Assembly: GCF_038396675.1 (NCBI RefSeq) | Contig: NC_088920.1 | Coordinates: 28,090,001-28,154,000 of the forward strand | Source: Hydra vulgaris | Lineage: Eukaryota > Cnidaria > Hydrozoa > Anthoathecata > Hydridae | Length of the DNA: 64,000 nt | Reading direction: 5' to 3' | Shown here: positions 14,453 to 29,414 of the stretch, piece after piece | Position numbering within the stretch: position 1 is the first letter of the stretch | How the letters are laid out: every line of letters begins with the position of its first letter | Position numbers and translations under genes: made by a program | Notes under the pieces: generated by a model | The model's input: only the letters and a program-made list of their open reading frames with translations | What the model was told of the DNA's origin: nothing | The model's database searches: none

Positions 14453-15454
14453 TAAACTACCAGATAATTATGACACCAAGCTGATGGGGCTCAGATTTTT
14501 TGATAGTTAATTCTTAATACACTAACGATTCTTTGGTGTAAAAGTCTAAACACGATAAGCTTGACGTTGATATGGGCTAAAAGATATCAAAAGAGCGCAT
14601 ACTCCTTTGGAAATTCCCGAAAGAACCGCAAAAGAATTGAAACCGATTCTAACTCTTTTGCGGTTCAAACATTATTTTAAATAGGCTAATGTTATTAATG
14701 CAATTAAAATGATGATGAAGGACATGGTAAAAAAAAAAACGCATTGGTAATTTAACACATACAAATTTTAATGGTGATTATACCGACAACGTTTCTATTG
14801 GTAAAGGTGGCTAAGAACTTAATAGATAATATAATTTTGATGCGCAGAATGTATGTTGCAGCACGTATGTTGTATAGAACCTTATATTAATAAGTAACAA
14901 TTAACATTGTCTTAAGTAATAGTATAAAAGATCAGATGCACAAAATGTTATATTTTCAGTATTTATTTGTGTGCCAACCGTTAGTACAAATTGTTAAAAA
15001 ATGGCAGGTTCTTATTCAAAAAAACGAGAATTTTCCATCTAAAAGTAGTTTTATCAGGACACAGCTGATGCGTGCAATCAATTAAAAAAACTGCCTAATC
15101 ATGTCTGTCCGCAACTTGAAAAATTAAGTGGAGTTTTAATCAGTGTTTGTCAATTTTTTATTCCAAAACACTTTTGGCTCACCATTATCTTATAAATAAT
15201 TGTCTCTACTTCACCCTTTTTGTACTGCAAAGCCTAATGTTTTCCACCAAGCCTATGTTGCATCTATACACTCCAAAATCTATGTTGTCGCATCACACTC
15301 TTAAGTCTTGGCTTTACTTTAAATATTCTATATTTGTATAACAACTTATTCTGAATTAAAAACTTTACATTGTTAACACTATCCTTTAGAATATCCAAAT
15401 TGGTCATTTTTTTTTTGCCATATTAAAGTCCCATAAAAAACTGGAAAATCATTA

Positions 15455-16176
15455 GGGTAGACCGAGGCTAGTTGAGCATAGAGGCAAGATAGGTAATTAA
15501 AATATCTCAAAAACTATGCATCAAATGATAAAATATCTAATAGATAATTGTTAGAGAGTTATAATGTTAACACAATGCACAGCAAAAGATTGCTAGATAG
15601 CATTTGAGTAAGATACATGGCCGTTTTTTCTATTATCGACCAAAAAAGTAGAAAAAAATGCTTTTCAATTTTTTTCTCATGTATGCTTATAATTTTTTTT
15701 CTGCTCTGCCATTACTTAAGTGTTGATTTTTACAAATTTATCGGACTTTTAATTAGAATCAGCTGTTTTTTCTTACGTCTTATTGTCTCTTTAAATTCTA
15801 ACTAATGCGTCACCTTGTTTAGTAGGGGTAAGTTAAACACCTTTTGAAAATTTAAATAAACTGAACATAAAGAAACAAATATAATGAGAAGCAATTTTGC
15901 TGTACAGTATTTTTAAAATTAGTATTTCTTAAATCATTGTTCAAAGTTCAACTTATAAAATGATAGTTTTATAATTTTTGACACTTTTTTACTATTTATT
16001 TGTTTCTCATTTCTTACTTACTTTATTAAAGTGTATAAAGTAAAAAGTTTATAAATTATACACTGACTTATTGTTAGTTAAAGTTTTACCGATAATTCAG
16101 CAAAAAATAAATCCGACGCACCTTTCATGGATCTGTTTGATTTAGTAAAAATTTCTTGACTAGCCCCGCTCTACCC
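15455..16176. mobile_element. MITE with GGGTAGACC-type inverted termini
   Basis: The left end reads GGGTAGACCGAGGCTAGTTG and the right end, reverse complemented, reads GGGTAGAGCGGGGCTAGTCA, giving about 22 bases of terminal inverted repeat with four mismatches. Both ends are flanked by TA (15453-15454 and 16177-16178), as expected for a TA duplication of the Tc1/mariner type. The 722-bp interior has no transposase, so this is a non-autonomous element. Confidence 0.8.
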
Positions 16177-17803
<1,627 letters not shown>

Positions 17804-19454
17804 CTAACATTTCAAACAATTTAGGTTATATAATTTTGTAATTATGGCATTTCTGAATATCAGATTATTATAGAGATAGGGACCACGATATGAAATTGTA
17901 AAATGCGATAGTTTTGTTCTTCTAAACGGTATATTAAAGTTTCCTACTTCTCGAGTGTCATATCTATTTCTATTGCTTTTAAAGAAATCATTTAAGAAAT
18001 GTGACGGGGCAAGCCTGAGTTTATATTTTAGCATAAACAATATGTTTTGATAAATGTTTATTCTATAGACGTTTAGGGCATTAAAGAGTTTTAACAAAGG
18101 TTCAGCATGAGTGAATTTACCTTTTTTATAGACAATTCTAACGGCATGTTTTTGATGTCGATAAAGTAATTTCAAATTGGATTTATTAGTACTTGCCTAT
18201 GCTTTATTACCATAGGTATAATAGGTCTGTATAAATAAGAAATAAAGATGTTTTAAATGTTTTTGGGATAATATTGGTCTAGCTTTGTATAGCACATCAA
18301 TGTTTTTGGTTATTTTAGTATTTAAATAGTCAATTTGTGCTTTCCATGAAATATTTTCGTCAATTAGTAAACCTAGAAATTTTTTTATTGAGGTTCTTTC
18401 AATATTTTTGTTTTCTATTTTTAACAATGGATGGAATAAGATGTAATTGGTTTTTTCTGTGTTTAAAGATAATTTATCAGATTATAGCCAGATATTAGGT
18501 TTTCCAAGTTCAATATTCGTTGTTTGAAAGAGTTCTTTAATAGACTGAGACGAATAAAATAAATTAGTGTCACCTGCAAACATTATGACATAAGTTTGTT
18601 TAAGACTTTCGGAAGATCATTAATGTATATTAAGAACAATAAATGAGCTAGAATGGAACCTTGGGGAACGCCGCATTTAATCTTAAGCATTTTTGAACAG
18701 ATTTTTTATCAGTATTAACACATTGCTGTCTGTTTAGCAAAAAGTGTTTAAACCATAATAATGCAACATTTTTTACGCAGTATTTTTCCATGTTTTTGAG
18801 CAGGATAGCATGATTAACAGTATCGAATGCTTTCGATAGATCTATAAAAGTTCCTGGAACGAGTTCTTATTAAAAAATGAGTAATTGATGCTATTTTCAA
18901 GATATACGATTGCAAGTTCGGTTGCATGTTGCTTTCGAAATCTGAATTGTTTTGTATTTAAGATGTTGTTGTTTGTTATATATTTGTAAAATTTTATTAT
19001 AAATTATTTGTTCAAGGAGTTTGGAGAATATAGGAAGAATTGAGATATTGGTACAATTTTTGCAGTTTTTAATTTATCTGAAATGGTTTCTGTCGTAAGA
19101 TTTATATATTTCGAAGGGGGATTTCTTATTATTGGAAAGATACTCATTACTAGATTGCTACAAATTTCATTTTATTTCATTTATAATAACTCTATCTGGT
19201 AAGCTGTTTGTTTTTATATATTTTTTTCCGATTATTTCTTTTAAGATGTTCCATGTTTTTTGGTATCTACATTTGTTTTTTGAAGTAATTTAAAAATATT
19301 ATTTTTTTAGAATGTTTTCTGATTTTTTCGAAAAGATTTTTATATTGTTTATAAGTAAGTGGTGTCGCTAGTGATCTATGGAGAGCTCAAATGTTTTACA
19401 TTGATTTTTTCTTTTTTATTATTGAAAAATGATTATTAGTGTTTTAAAGAAATA

Positions 19455-20763
19455 ACGGGTGATGCGGAAGTTATCGGACAAATCCTAATTTCATTATTTA
19501 AGCATAATAATTAGTTTTTGTGGTTTTATGCGTAGGCATAAACGTTCTATAAAATTTAAACTTTATTATTTGAAACACAATTATTTAAAATGAGGTTAAA
19601 TGCAGCTGAACGAGAATCTTTTCGAAAGCGACTAAAAATGTTTTTTGTAAATAAACCTAATATAAAAAAAAAGTAAATCGTAAATCATTTTGAAAAGGAA
19701 GGATTTGCTCGAAGTACAATATATGATAACCTAAAAAGACTTGAAACTGTTCAATCGTTTTCTGATAAAAAGCACCCTGGTCGTCCGAAATCCTGGACTA
19801 GAGAAAAGAAAGTCGAATTAACGAGACTTGTCAACAATCGAAAAGAGGTCAGTCAGAGAAAAATAGGTATTAAATTCGGTGTAAATCAATCGACAATTGG
19901 TCGTCAGTTAAAAAAAATGAATATTAAATATAGAAAACGTTAAAAGACTCCAAAATACACTATAGAACAACAAATAAAGGCAAAGAAAAGAAGCAGGAAA
20001 CTAGTTAACCAACTCTATAAAACAAAATCGCTTCTAGTCATCGATGACAAAAAATACTTTTGTTTTGCAGGGGACAACATGCCTGGAAATTCTGGATACT
20101 ACACAAACAACAAAAAGACATGCCCAAAAAGAGTTCGTTTTATAGGAAAAGAGAAATTTCCAAAACAATTATTAATGTGGATAGCCATATCTGACCGTGG
20201 TATGTCCGAGCCATTGTTTCACACTTCTTAGGCTGTAGCGATCAATTCTTCAATCTATATTAATGAATGTTTAGAAAAACGACATCTTCCATTTAATCAC
20301 AAGTATCATGGAGACTTTAACTATTTATTTTGGCCAGATTTAGCAAGTTCTCATTATTCTAAAGATTCTCTAAATTGGATGGACTAATATGTCTATTACG
20401 TTGATAAAGAATCCAATCCCCCAAATGTGCCTCAAGCACGACCAATTGAAAAATTTTTAGGAACATTTGGCACAGAAGGTTTACAAAGGAGATTGGCGAG
20501 CTTCAACAGAGCAAGTTTTGATTGATCGCATTAAACTAAAAGTACAAGAAAGTAGATTTAAACTTTTTACAGTCGCATATGAAAGGCGTCAGTGCAAAAT
20601 TGAGATCAATTGCAGATGGTGGTGTTTTTTCATATAAAAAATATTATTTTTTTATTAAAAGATAAATCCTTTATTTAAAAAAAATATAATAGTAGTTTGT
20701 TTTTTTATTTAAAAATAAGTTTTTGACGTTTTTATTTTGTCCGATAACTTCCGCATCACCTGT
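19455..20763 (+). mobile_element. Tc1/mariner-type transposon inserted in a LINE
   Basis: Terminal inverted repeats of about 28 bases begin ACGGGTGATGCGGAAG at the left and, reverse complemented, ACAGGTGATGCGGAAG at the right, with one mismatch. TA flanks both ends (19453-19454 and 20764-20765), the standard target duplication. Total length 1309 bp is normal for the family. The LINE reading resumes on either side, so the insertion is younger than the LINE. Confidence 0.92.
19590..20637 (+). pseudogene. Mariner-type transposase, broken
   Basis: From the ATG at 19590 one frame carries an N-terminal helix-turn-helix region ending in HPGRPKSWT, and a second HTH (RKIGIKFGVNQSTIGRQLKK). The catalytic core follows, with LVIDDKKYF (first aspartate), WPDLASSHYS (second) and NPPNVPQARPIEKF near the third acid. 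In-frame stops occur after the first 30 codons (KKK, stop, IVNHF), after KYRKR, after LFHTS and after LNWMD, and the C-terminus is frameshifted. It is a dead copy encoded within intact terminal repeats. Confidence 0.88.
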
Positions 20764-21244
20764 TATCTGTGAAAGTATTACATGCAGAGTTGTGTTCCCA
20801 AGATTACATTCTTGATACACTTTAACCCAATCAACTGCCGATAGTGTGTCTTTAAAACATTGAATAGAACTTTTTTTTCTTTTTATAAATTTATTTTTTG
20901 AGTTATTATTTATTTTTGTATCATATTTTATTGTAAAGTTAATTGGAAAATGATCTATTATGTCAATTTTTATTATTCCTACTTTTAAGGAGAAATCTAG
21001 AAATGAGTTTGTTAATATGTTATCTATGACAGAAATAGAATTCGAGGTTACCCGTGCGCGTTTAATAATAATTATTAAAATGCAATGTTGAAACATGTTA
21101 TTAAAAAAAAATTTATTAATCGGATACTCTTTGTAGTTTAAACAATCTATGTTTAAGTCAATAAATAACAACTTTTTTGGCTCATTGTTAATTTTGAGAA
21201 AAATTTCTTCTAGATATTTGGAACATTTTTTAACTATATACATG

Positions 21245-21254
21245 TATATATATA

Positions 21255-21292
<38 letters not shown>
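21245..21292. repeat. (TA)n array
   Basis: Short TA array at the 5' edge of the LINE. Confidence 0.85.
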
Positions 21293-21296
<4 letters not shown>

Positions 21297-21300
21297 TATG

Positions 21301-21895
<595 letters not shown>

Positions 21896-21916
21896 TTACA
21901 TATATATATATACATA

Positions 21917-22681
21917 TGAATCTTCGAAAGCGTATACGTGTTGACTTTGTTCGTGGAAACGAAGAAGATCAATTACGGAAGCTTGTTGCTGAACAAGCTT
22001 GTTTATCACATAAAATATTTGATGGTGATCTTGCTGCTATTCACAGTACGAAAGCCAGACTAAAATTGAATTGACCAATTTATGTTGGTCAGACGGTCCT
22101 CCATCTTAGCAAGGACCTAATGTACAATTTCTGGTACAATCAGATAAAATTAAAATATAATGAAAAAGCACAATTACTTTTTACCGATATTGTTAGTTTA
22201 TTGTTTCAAGTGGTAACTAAAGATGTTTACAAAGATATGAAAGAAAATAAAGATTGTTATGAATTTAGTGAAAATAAAGATTGTTACAATTTTAGTGATA
22301 ATCTAAAAGATCATCCATGCTTCAACGAAACTTATATAAAAGTTGTCAGTAAAGTCAAGGGTGAGTTTAATGGCCGCCTCATTCGAGAGTTTGTCAGACT
22401 AAGACCTAAATTGTACTCCGTTTTCAAAGCTGGTGGAGAAAACAAAAAGATAGCAAAAGGAGTCTGCAGAACTGTGGTTAAGAAAGCTCTCAAGCATTGT
22501 CACTACAAATAATGTATTAACGTGCAAATGGAACTATAACACACGCAGATTAGAATTAACAACAAGGAACACCAAATTGATGTAAATGAGCAAGTAAAAA
22601 CATCACTGTCTTCCTTAGACACAAAACAATTGATTGCTCAAGATAGAGTTACAACTTTAGCGTATGAACATAAACTTATTT
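21917..22681 (+). pseudogene. Fragment of Polinton-type DNA polymerase B (C-terminus)
   Basis: The frame from 21917 reads a C-terminal palm/thumb portion of a protein-primed family B polymerase. It has the run up to motif C (AQLLFTDIVSL at about 22176-22205), where the expected DTDS is altered to DIVS. It then has a region aligning in order with the polymerase of the Polinton further right (compare EFVRLRPKLYS here with EFVGLRSKLYS there). One stop lies at about 22071 before PIYVGQ, another at 22510, and the frame continues in broken form to about 22681. The exonuclease and most of the palm are missing. The wording differs enough from the 46-50 kb polymerase to suggest a different Polinton lineage. 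Confidence 0.8.
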
Positions 22682-22883
22682 AATTATTCTATCAGTAGGT
22701 AACTGGGTTTCAGTCGGAACAATTCGCAACTCTTCACAAACGAATCTTCTATTCGGTCCATCATCAAGACGATAAAGAGCTGGTCGGCCTATTTGTTGCA
22801 CAACTGAATCAATAGAATAAGTCTTTAAAGAACAAATAGGATTAGCGGCCCTTTTCTTGGCCCTCCTCTTGCTCACCTGGAGC

Positions 22884-24433
22884 TTACAAGTAACGCACAT
22901 TTACACTTGGAGAAATTAAAATTTCTTTTCTTGCAACAGGCATTGATAGGGTTAAAATTGTTTTTTCCATTTTTATTGCATTTATTGGTTTTTTACTTAG
23001 TAAGCTATTCCATCTTGCATTGCTTATATTTGAAAAAGTTCTGAAAATTACTTTAAGGAAGCATCCTGTTTTCTTAAACTGTCTGTAACAAGTGATCAAG
23101 TGATGAAGGAAAGCCATATCATCTCTCCAAAAAATTTCTTCTTCTTCCTTCAGAGCATCTCCAGAATTGTCAAAAGATGCTTTCAGTTGCTGGTACTCTT
23201 CTGTTATTCTGCTAATGAACCAATAATTGAGATTAGGCGAGGTTGTTGCTGCTTCAAAATAACCACTCATCACATGTTTTAGTAATGTATCAAGAAAATG
23301 ATGCTGGCACCCAATAGAAAGAGGTTTGTCTAATCCAAGATTAACAAAATGCTTCTGTAGTAGTGTGACTGCCCTAACAGATTTTCCTATATTTGCAGAG
23401 GTTGTATCAGAAATTATTAACTTAATTGCAGGCCATAGATTATATTCATCAAGCACAGTTTTTATTCCATTGAATATTGTTTCACCTTTTCCATTGATCA
23501 GTGCAAGAACTGCTAGTTTAACTTCTCTATTTTCAATTTTTAGAACTACAACCTAGTACCCTGTATTCTTTATGTGCTTCCCATCAAAGTGCAAGCTCCA
23601 ATTTTCGTTTCTTAGAGTTTCAATAAAATGTTCTTTTAATTTTTCTCCTGCTTTCATTGTAGCTTTGTAAACACCAATTTGACTTGGAGTTGGAATAGAA
23701 ATTCCATCTTTTGCAAGAGTTTTGCAGACTATGTGTGCCTTTCTTGAACTCAGTTTTGCTTTTGTCACCAAATTTATTGCATAGTCATTTTTTTTGTCTT
23801 TTACATGTTGTTGGAGCCTCTGAGTCTTGAGAACCCCTGTCAGAATCTTGTTTTTCTTCTTCAGTGCTAAAATGTTCTTCATCTTCACTGCTTAAATCAT
23901 CCTTAGTATCTTGACTGACTTTTTGCTTAATCAACTTTAGTTTTCTAGGATGAACTCCTTTTGTATCTTCAATTGTGGTGCAGTAGCCAGCTCTACCATT
24001 TGCTGACATCTGAAGATTATAAAAGGCTTTATCTTCCTGGCACAACCATTCTCCATTTTCATCAGTTTCGTTGAACAAGTTGGTAAAGTCTTGCGTTCCT
24101 GGTTTTCTGCTGTCTTTTTCATACTTGTTAAGTACATTCTGAATTTTTCTTTCCACTTTAGATTTGCCTTTTTGAATTGGAAGATTTAGTTTTTTCCATA
24201 AGATTTTTACTTCTTTGACCATTATCACAACTCTCTCCTGTCTACTTTTCACATTTGCAGCCAAACACTTAAATTTGTCCAGGATATGCTGTTCTGTTGG
24301 CATTTTGTTCATTTGATCAAGACTGTCAACAATCTTTGCATACTTTCTTGAATTCTTGGCTATTTCAAACCTCACTAAATTTGATTCCCATAGTTTCTTA
24401 TTCAAATCTGAAGGAAGACTTTTTTAAGACATC
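22884..24433 (-). pseudogene. hAT-like transposase-derived gene, nearly intact
   Basis: Three consecutive minus-strand frames make one protein of about 510 residues. The N-terminal part (24,405 to about 23,790) is lysine-rich with an acidic tail (DDLSSEDEEHFSTEEE). The next part (about 23,888-23,553) ends in SLHFDGKHIKNT. The last (23,456-22,884) has LIISDTTSANIGKS and the CxxH-like IGCQHHFLD, all consistent with an RNase H-fold transposase. Lesions: a frame change at the A8 run near 23,790, a TAG near 23,555, and a TAA as the third codon if translation began at 24,433. The C-terminus then differs from anything I recognise. I know this as a repeated family in invertebrate genomes but cannot name the superfamily with certainty. 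Confidence 0.6.
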
Positions 24434-25644
<1,211 letters not shown>

Positions 25645-25892
25645 AAAATATAAAAAAATGCAAATAAACTTTAAAAATAAAAAAAAAACTTAAAAATACA
25701 AAAAATAGAAAAATATAAAAAAATTAAAAAAACAGTTAGCTTTACCTGACATCCGGCCGGGTTGCCTAGGGCTGAGTTTTTTGTTTTATTTTAGAAAGCA
25801 CTTATTTTTTTATAACTTATCAACCTATTAACCCACCCATATATGCAGATCTTGTATCAAATAAATACTCATTTGCTTTTTGTTCTTCGCAT

Positions 25893-26069
25893 GGTTGATG
25901 AAAATCTTAAGTTCTGGTTTTGGAGGTACTTAATAAGTTTGTAATTATCAGTTAAACCTTTTTCAACAATCATTTTGCGATAAAGACGGCTAGCTTCAAG
26001 ATAGTAATTTAATCGAGCTCGACTTTCCCCTTCAGCTTGGAGTCGAGCATTCAGTTTATTTTTGATTCC
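25893..26069 (-). pseudogene. Unrecognised helical fragment
   Basis: The minus strand reads about 55 residues without a stop (LQAEGESRARLNYYLEASRL, then RKMIVEKGLTDNYKLIKYL), a helical charged sequence. Frames on either side are broken. No family recognised. Confidence 0.35.
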
Positions 26070-26556
26070 ACTCAGTTGTAGCTTTTTGTAATTGCTTCAT
26101 TATTTCTTTTAGGTTCTTGGAGCATTTATGTGCTTTTATCTACTCCAAGAGACTGAGACAAGCCAAGACCCTGAGAATGCAACTGCCCCAAAAATGATCA
26201 TACTAATCCTAGCAATTATTTAATTTATATTATACAGTTTTTCCTCAATTTGTTGTTTTAAATTTTTCATCATTGTTACAGATATCCATTAACAATCTAC
26301 TAGTTTTTGTCTAAGAACTTCTCCTAAAACAAGAAATATTAAGAACTTATAATTATCACGTATTTTAAAATCAAGTTCAGTCCGTTTTACAATCTTTACC
26401 TTTTCAAAGATAACGGAAACTGCCAGTGTTCCAGCTCCTACAATAACGCTGTGATATAATATATCTACAGCTTATTTTTTAAAAGAATCTGGGTTTCCAC
26501 CTTAGTAGTTGTTGTTCCAGGTGTTGTTGACATTGCTTTTGATCCAACTAAACCAA

Positions 26557-26814
26557 TTAAAACGTTTTGTTAAGGAAAAATCGAAATAAGAGCCAAATGT
26601 CACTCAAGAATTTTTCAAGCATTAGAAATTGGGCAATATTAACACCACATATTGGTTTGAAAAAGTTAACGCTCTCGAGCCACTTTTCTATTACTGTAAA
26701 GTTAATACAAAACTGACGGACAAATTCAAAATTATTTCTTCTAACATTTTCAGCAAACTCCATTGCTTGATAAATGTTTGGTATAGGAGTAGGTGGTACG
26801 CTTGAGTTTTGCAT
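26557..26814 (-). CDS. Small hypothetical ORF
   Basis: An 85-residue open frame starts with ATG at 26814, just beyond the (CA)n repeat, and includes PPTPIPNIYQAMEFAENVRR and a C-terminal WLLFRFFL segment. It could be a remnant of a longer gene whose start was replaced by the repeat. Function unknown. It diverges from the ATPase gene on the other side of the repeat. Confidence 0.35.
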   Translation of the reverse strand: MQNSSVPPTPIPNIYQAMEFAENVRRNNFEFVRQFCINFTVIEKWLESVNFFKPICGVNIAQFLMLEKFLSDIWLLFRFFLNKTF

Positions 26815-26828
26815 TTTGAGAATAGGTT

Positions 26829-26856
26829 CACACACACATACACACACACACACACA

Positions 26857-26930
<74 letters not shown>

Positions 26931-26950
26931 TATATATATATATATATAGG
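26829..26950. repeat. (CA)n then (TA)n microsatellite
   Basis: About 95 bases of CA dinucleotide with two TA interruptions, followed by about 20 bases of TA. The only long CA array in the window. Confidence 0.95.
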
Positions 26951-26955
26951 TATAG

Positions 26956-27493
26956 ATGGAAAATACTATTGAAGGACATCTCCTTATTGTAGGAGCAACA
27001 AATTCAGGAAAACCAAGCTTGTGCTTGACCTGCTTTACCAACGGCCAGATGCTTTAATATTTTTAATATGCCTAATCATTGAATACAATGAAAGATATAA
27101 AAATAATGAAATATTTTTTCACAACCAATGGTTTCATATCCTGCCCCCGTTTTGGATTAAACAGTGTGGCGTTCAGTGTGTTTTAGAACTAGTTAAGTTA
27201 TGGAAGGAGACGAAATCATTTTTATTGTCAATGATTGTATTTGTGAAATCGACATGGGTTCGCGAAGGTCACCACTAGCCAAACTCGCTACATCAGGTCG
27301 CCACAAAAAGCATTCATTTTGGCTTTTAGCTTAAAAGCATGCAAGGATACCTCAAGTCGTCCGAGACCAGCTAAACTGTGTTGGTATATTACAACTAAAA
27401 GATTGGTCAAGCTTTAGATTGATTATAGAAGAAAATGGTTAACTTACAATTGATATCCAAGTAAAAGAGATAAAAAAAACAACTTTACTCTAA
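26956..27493 (+). pseudogene. A32/FtsK-type genome packaging ATPase, broken
   Basis: From the ATG at 26956 the protein reads EGHLLIVGATNSGK, a P-loop. A 1-nt frame change near 27,015 leads into LVLDLLYQRPDALI (frame of 27021). A further shift near 27,190 gives GDEIIFIVNDC (Walker B-like) and then SPLAKLATSGRHKKHSFWLL, the conserved SGRH segment typical of packaging ATPases of Polinton-like viruses and adenovirus-related elements. The frame ends at 27,493 after two more stops. The enzyme would power loading of DNA into capsids. It is a different gene from the ATPase at 38.7 kb. Confidence 0.75.
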
Positions 27494-27663
27494 ACCTTAC
27501 GCTGTTGCATTAATACGCTTTCACTCTAACGCGCATGAGCGAGGCGAGCTATGATTTTAACAATAACAAATTCATATTTTCTTAGTGTTTTTATCTTAAG
27601 TGTTGTTATTACATTTATTTGGAGAAAAGTAGTTTTTATATATATATATATAAAATTGAGTCA

Positions 27664-28254
27664 TTGAGTCAAATTTAGAAGAACTAGTTGGTGAGGAAAA
27701 AAACCCAGCTGAAAACTCAGTTAAAACAGAAAATAGCTCTGTTAGTTTGTATAGATTAAGGCTAGCAGTATGCGCTTCAAGAGGAAACGTTAAAAAATTT
27801 CTTGGAAGAAGACTAACTCACCAAGAGCTAAATAATATAATTGCTGATAAAATATTTTCACGCTATAGTGAATACATAATGCGGATGGGTAAAAGCATGG
27901 GTACAGGAGTTTCAAAAATGGCCATATAACCTATACAAAGCTTGTGAAAAAGTTTTTTCTAATTGGGGATCATGATGTTTAAAAGCTGATCTTGATAATA
28001 ATCCAGTGCTTCATCAAGCTTTATGCATTTTAGCTGGCAAGTTTTACTATAGATTTGGTCTAGCGCCTCTTACTGTTATGTTATCAACCGCCACTTATGT
28101 TGATGTTACCCGCCCATATTGGGCTATTAAACAAGAACTTCAAGAAATGTTTAATAGTCCTGAGCAAATAGTTAATAATTCTGAGCAAATAAATAGCAAA
28201 AATGCTAAATTAGAAATAAGCCAAGAACTAATAAATAATGGAAAAAGCAACTAA
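27664..28254 (+). pseudogene. Conserved hypothetical of the virus-like element
   Basis: Two frames make up one protein. The first (open to 27,929) has LRLAVCASRGNVKKFLGRRL and LTHQELNNIIADKIFSRYSE. The second (28,006-28,254) has NPVLHQALCILAGKFYYRFG and LAPLTVMLSTATYV. I have seen this family beside similar ATPase and capsid genes in aquatic animal genomes, but its function is unknown. A basic, lysine-rich ORF follows in broken frames to about 28,550. Confidence 0.5.
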
Positions 28255-28564
28255 AATATTAACTGAAAAAAGAACACTAGCAGGACATGTCGCTGCTGCT
28301 AAACGGAAAGGAAAACAACAAGCTTTGCTTTCTGAACAAAGAAACAAAAAGAAAAATTTTAAAAATGGAAGAAGAAAAATTAAAGACAAAAACTAAGAAA
28401 ATAAAAGTAAAAGAAGAAGAATTTAAAGCAAAAAAGGAAAATAAAAGTAAACATTTTTTTTCCTTCGATTTTGAAAATATAAATCTTACTTTATGCTGCT
28501 ATACGAGTAGAAGCTATTGTTGTTGTGCATTTTTTTATGCAAAAAAATAAGAGTTTCCTCCTCT

Positions 28565-29085
28565 AAAAACAGCGCCTGAGCCAGCGCCTATGCCAGCGCC
28601 TCCAGAGTCAATAAAAAAAATAGTTAAAGATTGCTGGAGTGTTTGTTAAACTTGTCTCATAGTAAGATATCTTCGGATATCTTGAAGTGTTTCAGGACAG
28701 TTGTCAATTTCATCGGCTTCCGTTTTTTGGATCTCTTAATCAGCTAACCTTAAAATCGAACTAAATTTTTCTTGGAACGTTGTAAACTCCTCAACTGAAA
28801 GCTCACCATCACTTAAAGCTTTAGAAATTAATTCTTGGAGAGATAATCCGGTTTCAGCAGCTAAAGTATATAACACGTGGTAGCATTTGCTGCTGTTGTT
28901 TTGAATCAAACTGAGTAAAGCTGAAAAAATTCCACACCCAGCACCAGCTCCAGCAGGCACTATGCCTACTGGAGCTCCAACGCCTGTTTCTACAAGACTG
29001 CCACCAACAATTCCAATAATTAAACCTGCTTTATCGCAACTTGCTACAGCGATAAATAAGCGTTATCAATTTTTTTTGAGGCAAC
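28565..29085 (-). pseudogene. Glycine-rich hydrophobic protein, relative of the Polinton gene at 41.4 kb
   Basis: On the minus strand: GLIIGIVGGSLVETGVGAPV (a hydrophobic, membrane-like hairpin), then a glycine/alanine-rich segment, then TGLSLQELISKALSDGELSV with EEF following. The layout of hydrophobic block followed by a 'SKAL.DGxxxxxEF' helix matches the gene at 41,404-42,049 (HISKALVDGQIDDKEFELIL). Stops after RLAD and upstream of the hydrophobic part show decay. Role unknown. Confidence 0.5.
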
Positions 29086-29149
29086 CTCAATTGAAGTTGG
29101 TCAATAATTGGAAATGGTTAAAACAAATACAGTTTAAATTTTGAGGTTT

Positions 29150-29414
29150 CCAAATTTAATAAGTGCTTGCTCCTTCAATTTCAAAGCGTAAAGTCTCAAA
29201 TATTCTTCTTGGATTGCCTTGATATGTTGCGGTGTTGCAAGCTAATTAATAACACTTAATAAAACCATTAGAAATGCTTGGAGGGTTTGGATCGCCTTTG
29301 CCAAATCATTCGTTTCACAGGAATTTCTGAATAGATTGATACTATTAATGGAATCGTTAATGTGTATGTTACAGTAGAATTTGAAGTCCAGTATACTGTG
29401 TGAGATTGAGCCAT
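29150..29414 (-). pseudogene. N-terminal fragment of an unknown gene
   Basis: Begins with ATG at 29414 (MAQSHTVYWTSNSTVTYTLT) and is soon frameshifted. Its upstream side is cut by the hAT insertion only 19 bases before the start codon. The opening suggests a beta-strand-rich protein such as a minor virion protein, but that is a guess. Confidence 0.3.

Larger units (their letters stand above)
10666..15454. other. Long non-coding stretch
   Basis: I see no supported gene. There are (TA)n arrays at 12209-12281 and 14346-14452. A minus-strand stretch at about 13560-13900 reads like decayed protein (EDPYFDASMREIAHNS in one frame, with adjacent frameshifted matter), but I cannot assign a family. 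The rest is AT-rich single-copy-looking sequence. Confidence 0.45.
17804..21243 (-). pseudogene. LINE (Jockey/CR1-like) ORF2, interrupted by mariner
   Basis: On the minus strand from right to left come a partial APE-type endonuclease end (RVTSNSISVIDNILTN, then IDHFPI) at 20,765-21,243, then the RT with FIDLSKAFDTVNHAIL (about 18,800) and GVPQGSILAHLLFLIYIND (about 18,640), and finally a long C-terminal region in two frames (18,197-18,427 and 17,804-18,175). Order and spacing fit a single element. A mariner copy (19455-20763) sits inside. The 5' end is cut by a (TA)n array at about 21245. Many stops and frameshifts are present, so it is inactive. Confidence 0.85.

Noticed and set aside
26691..27041. 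Open frames of cysteine-valine or threonine-histidine across the (CA)n array
   Set aside because: Products of the dinucleotide repeat, without coding signal.
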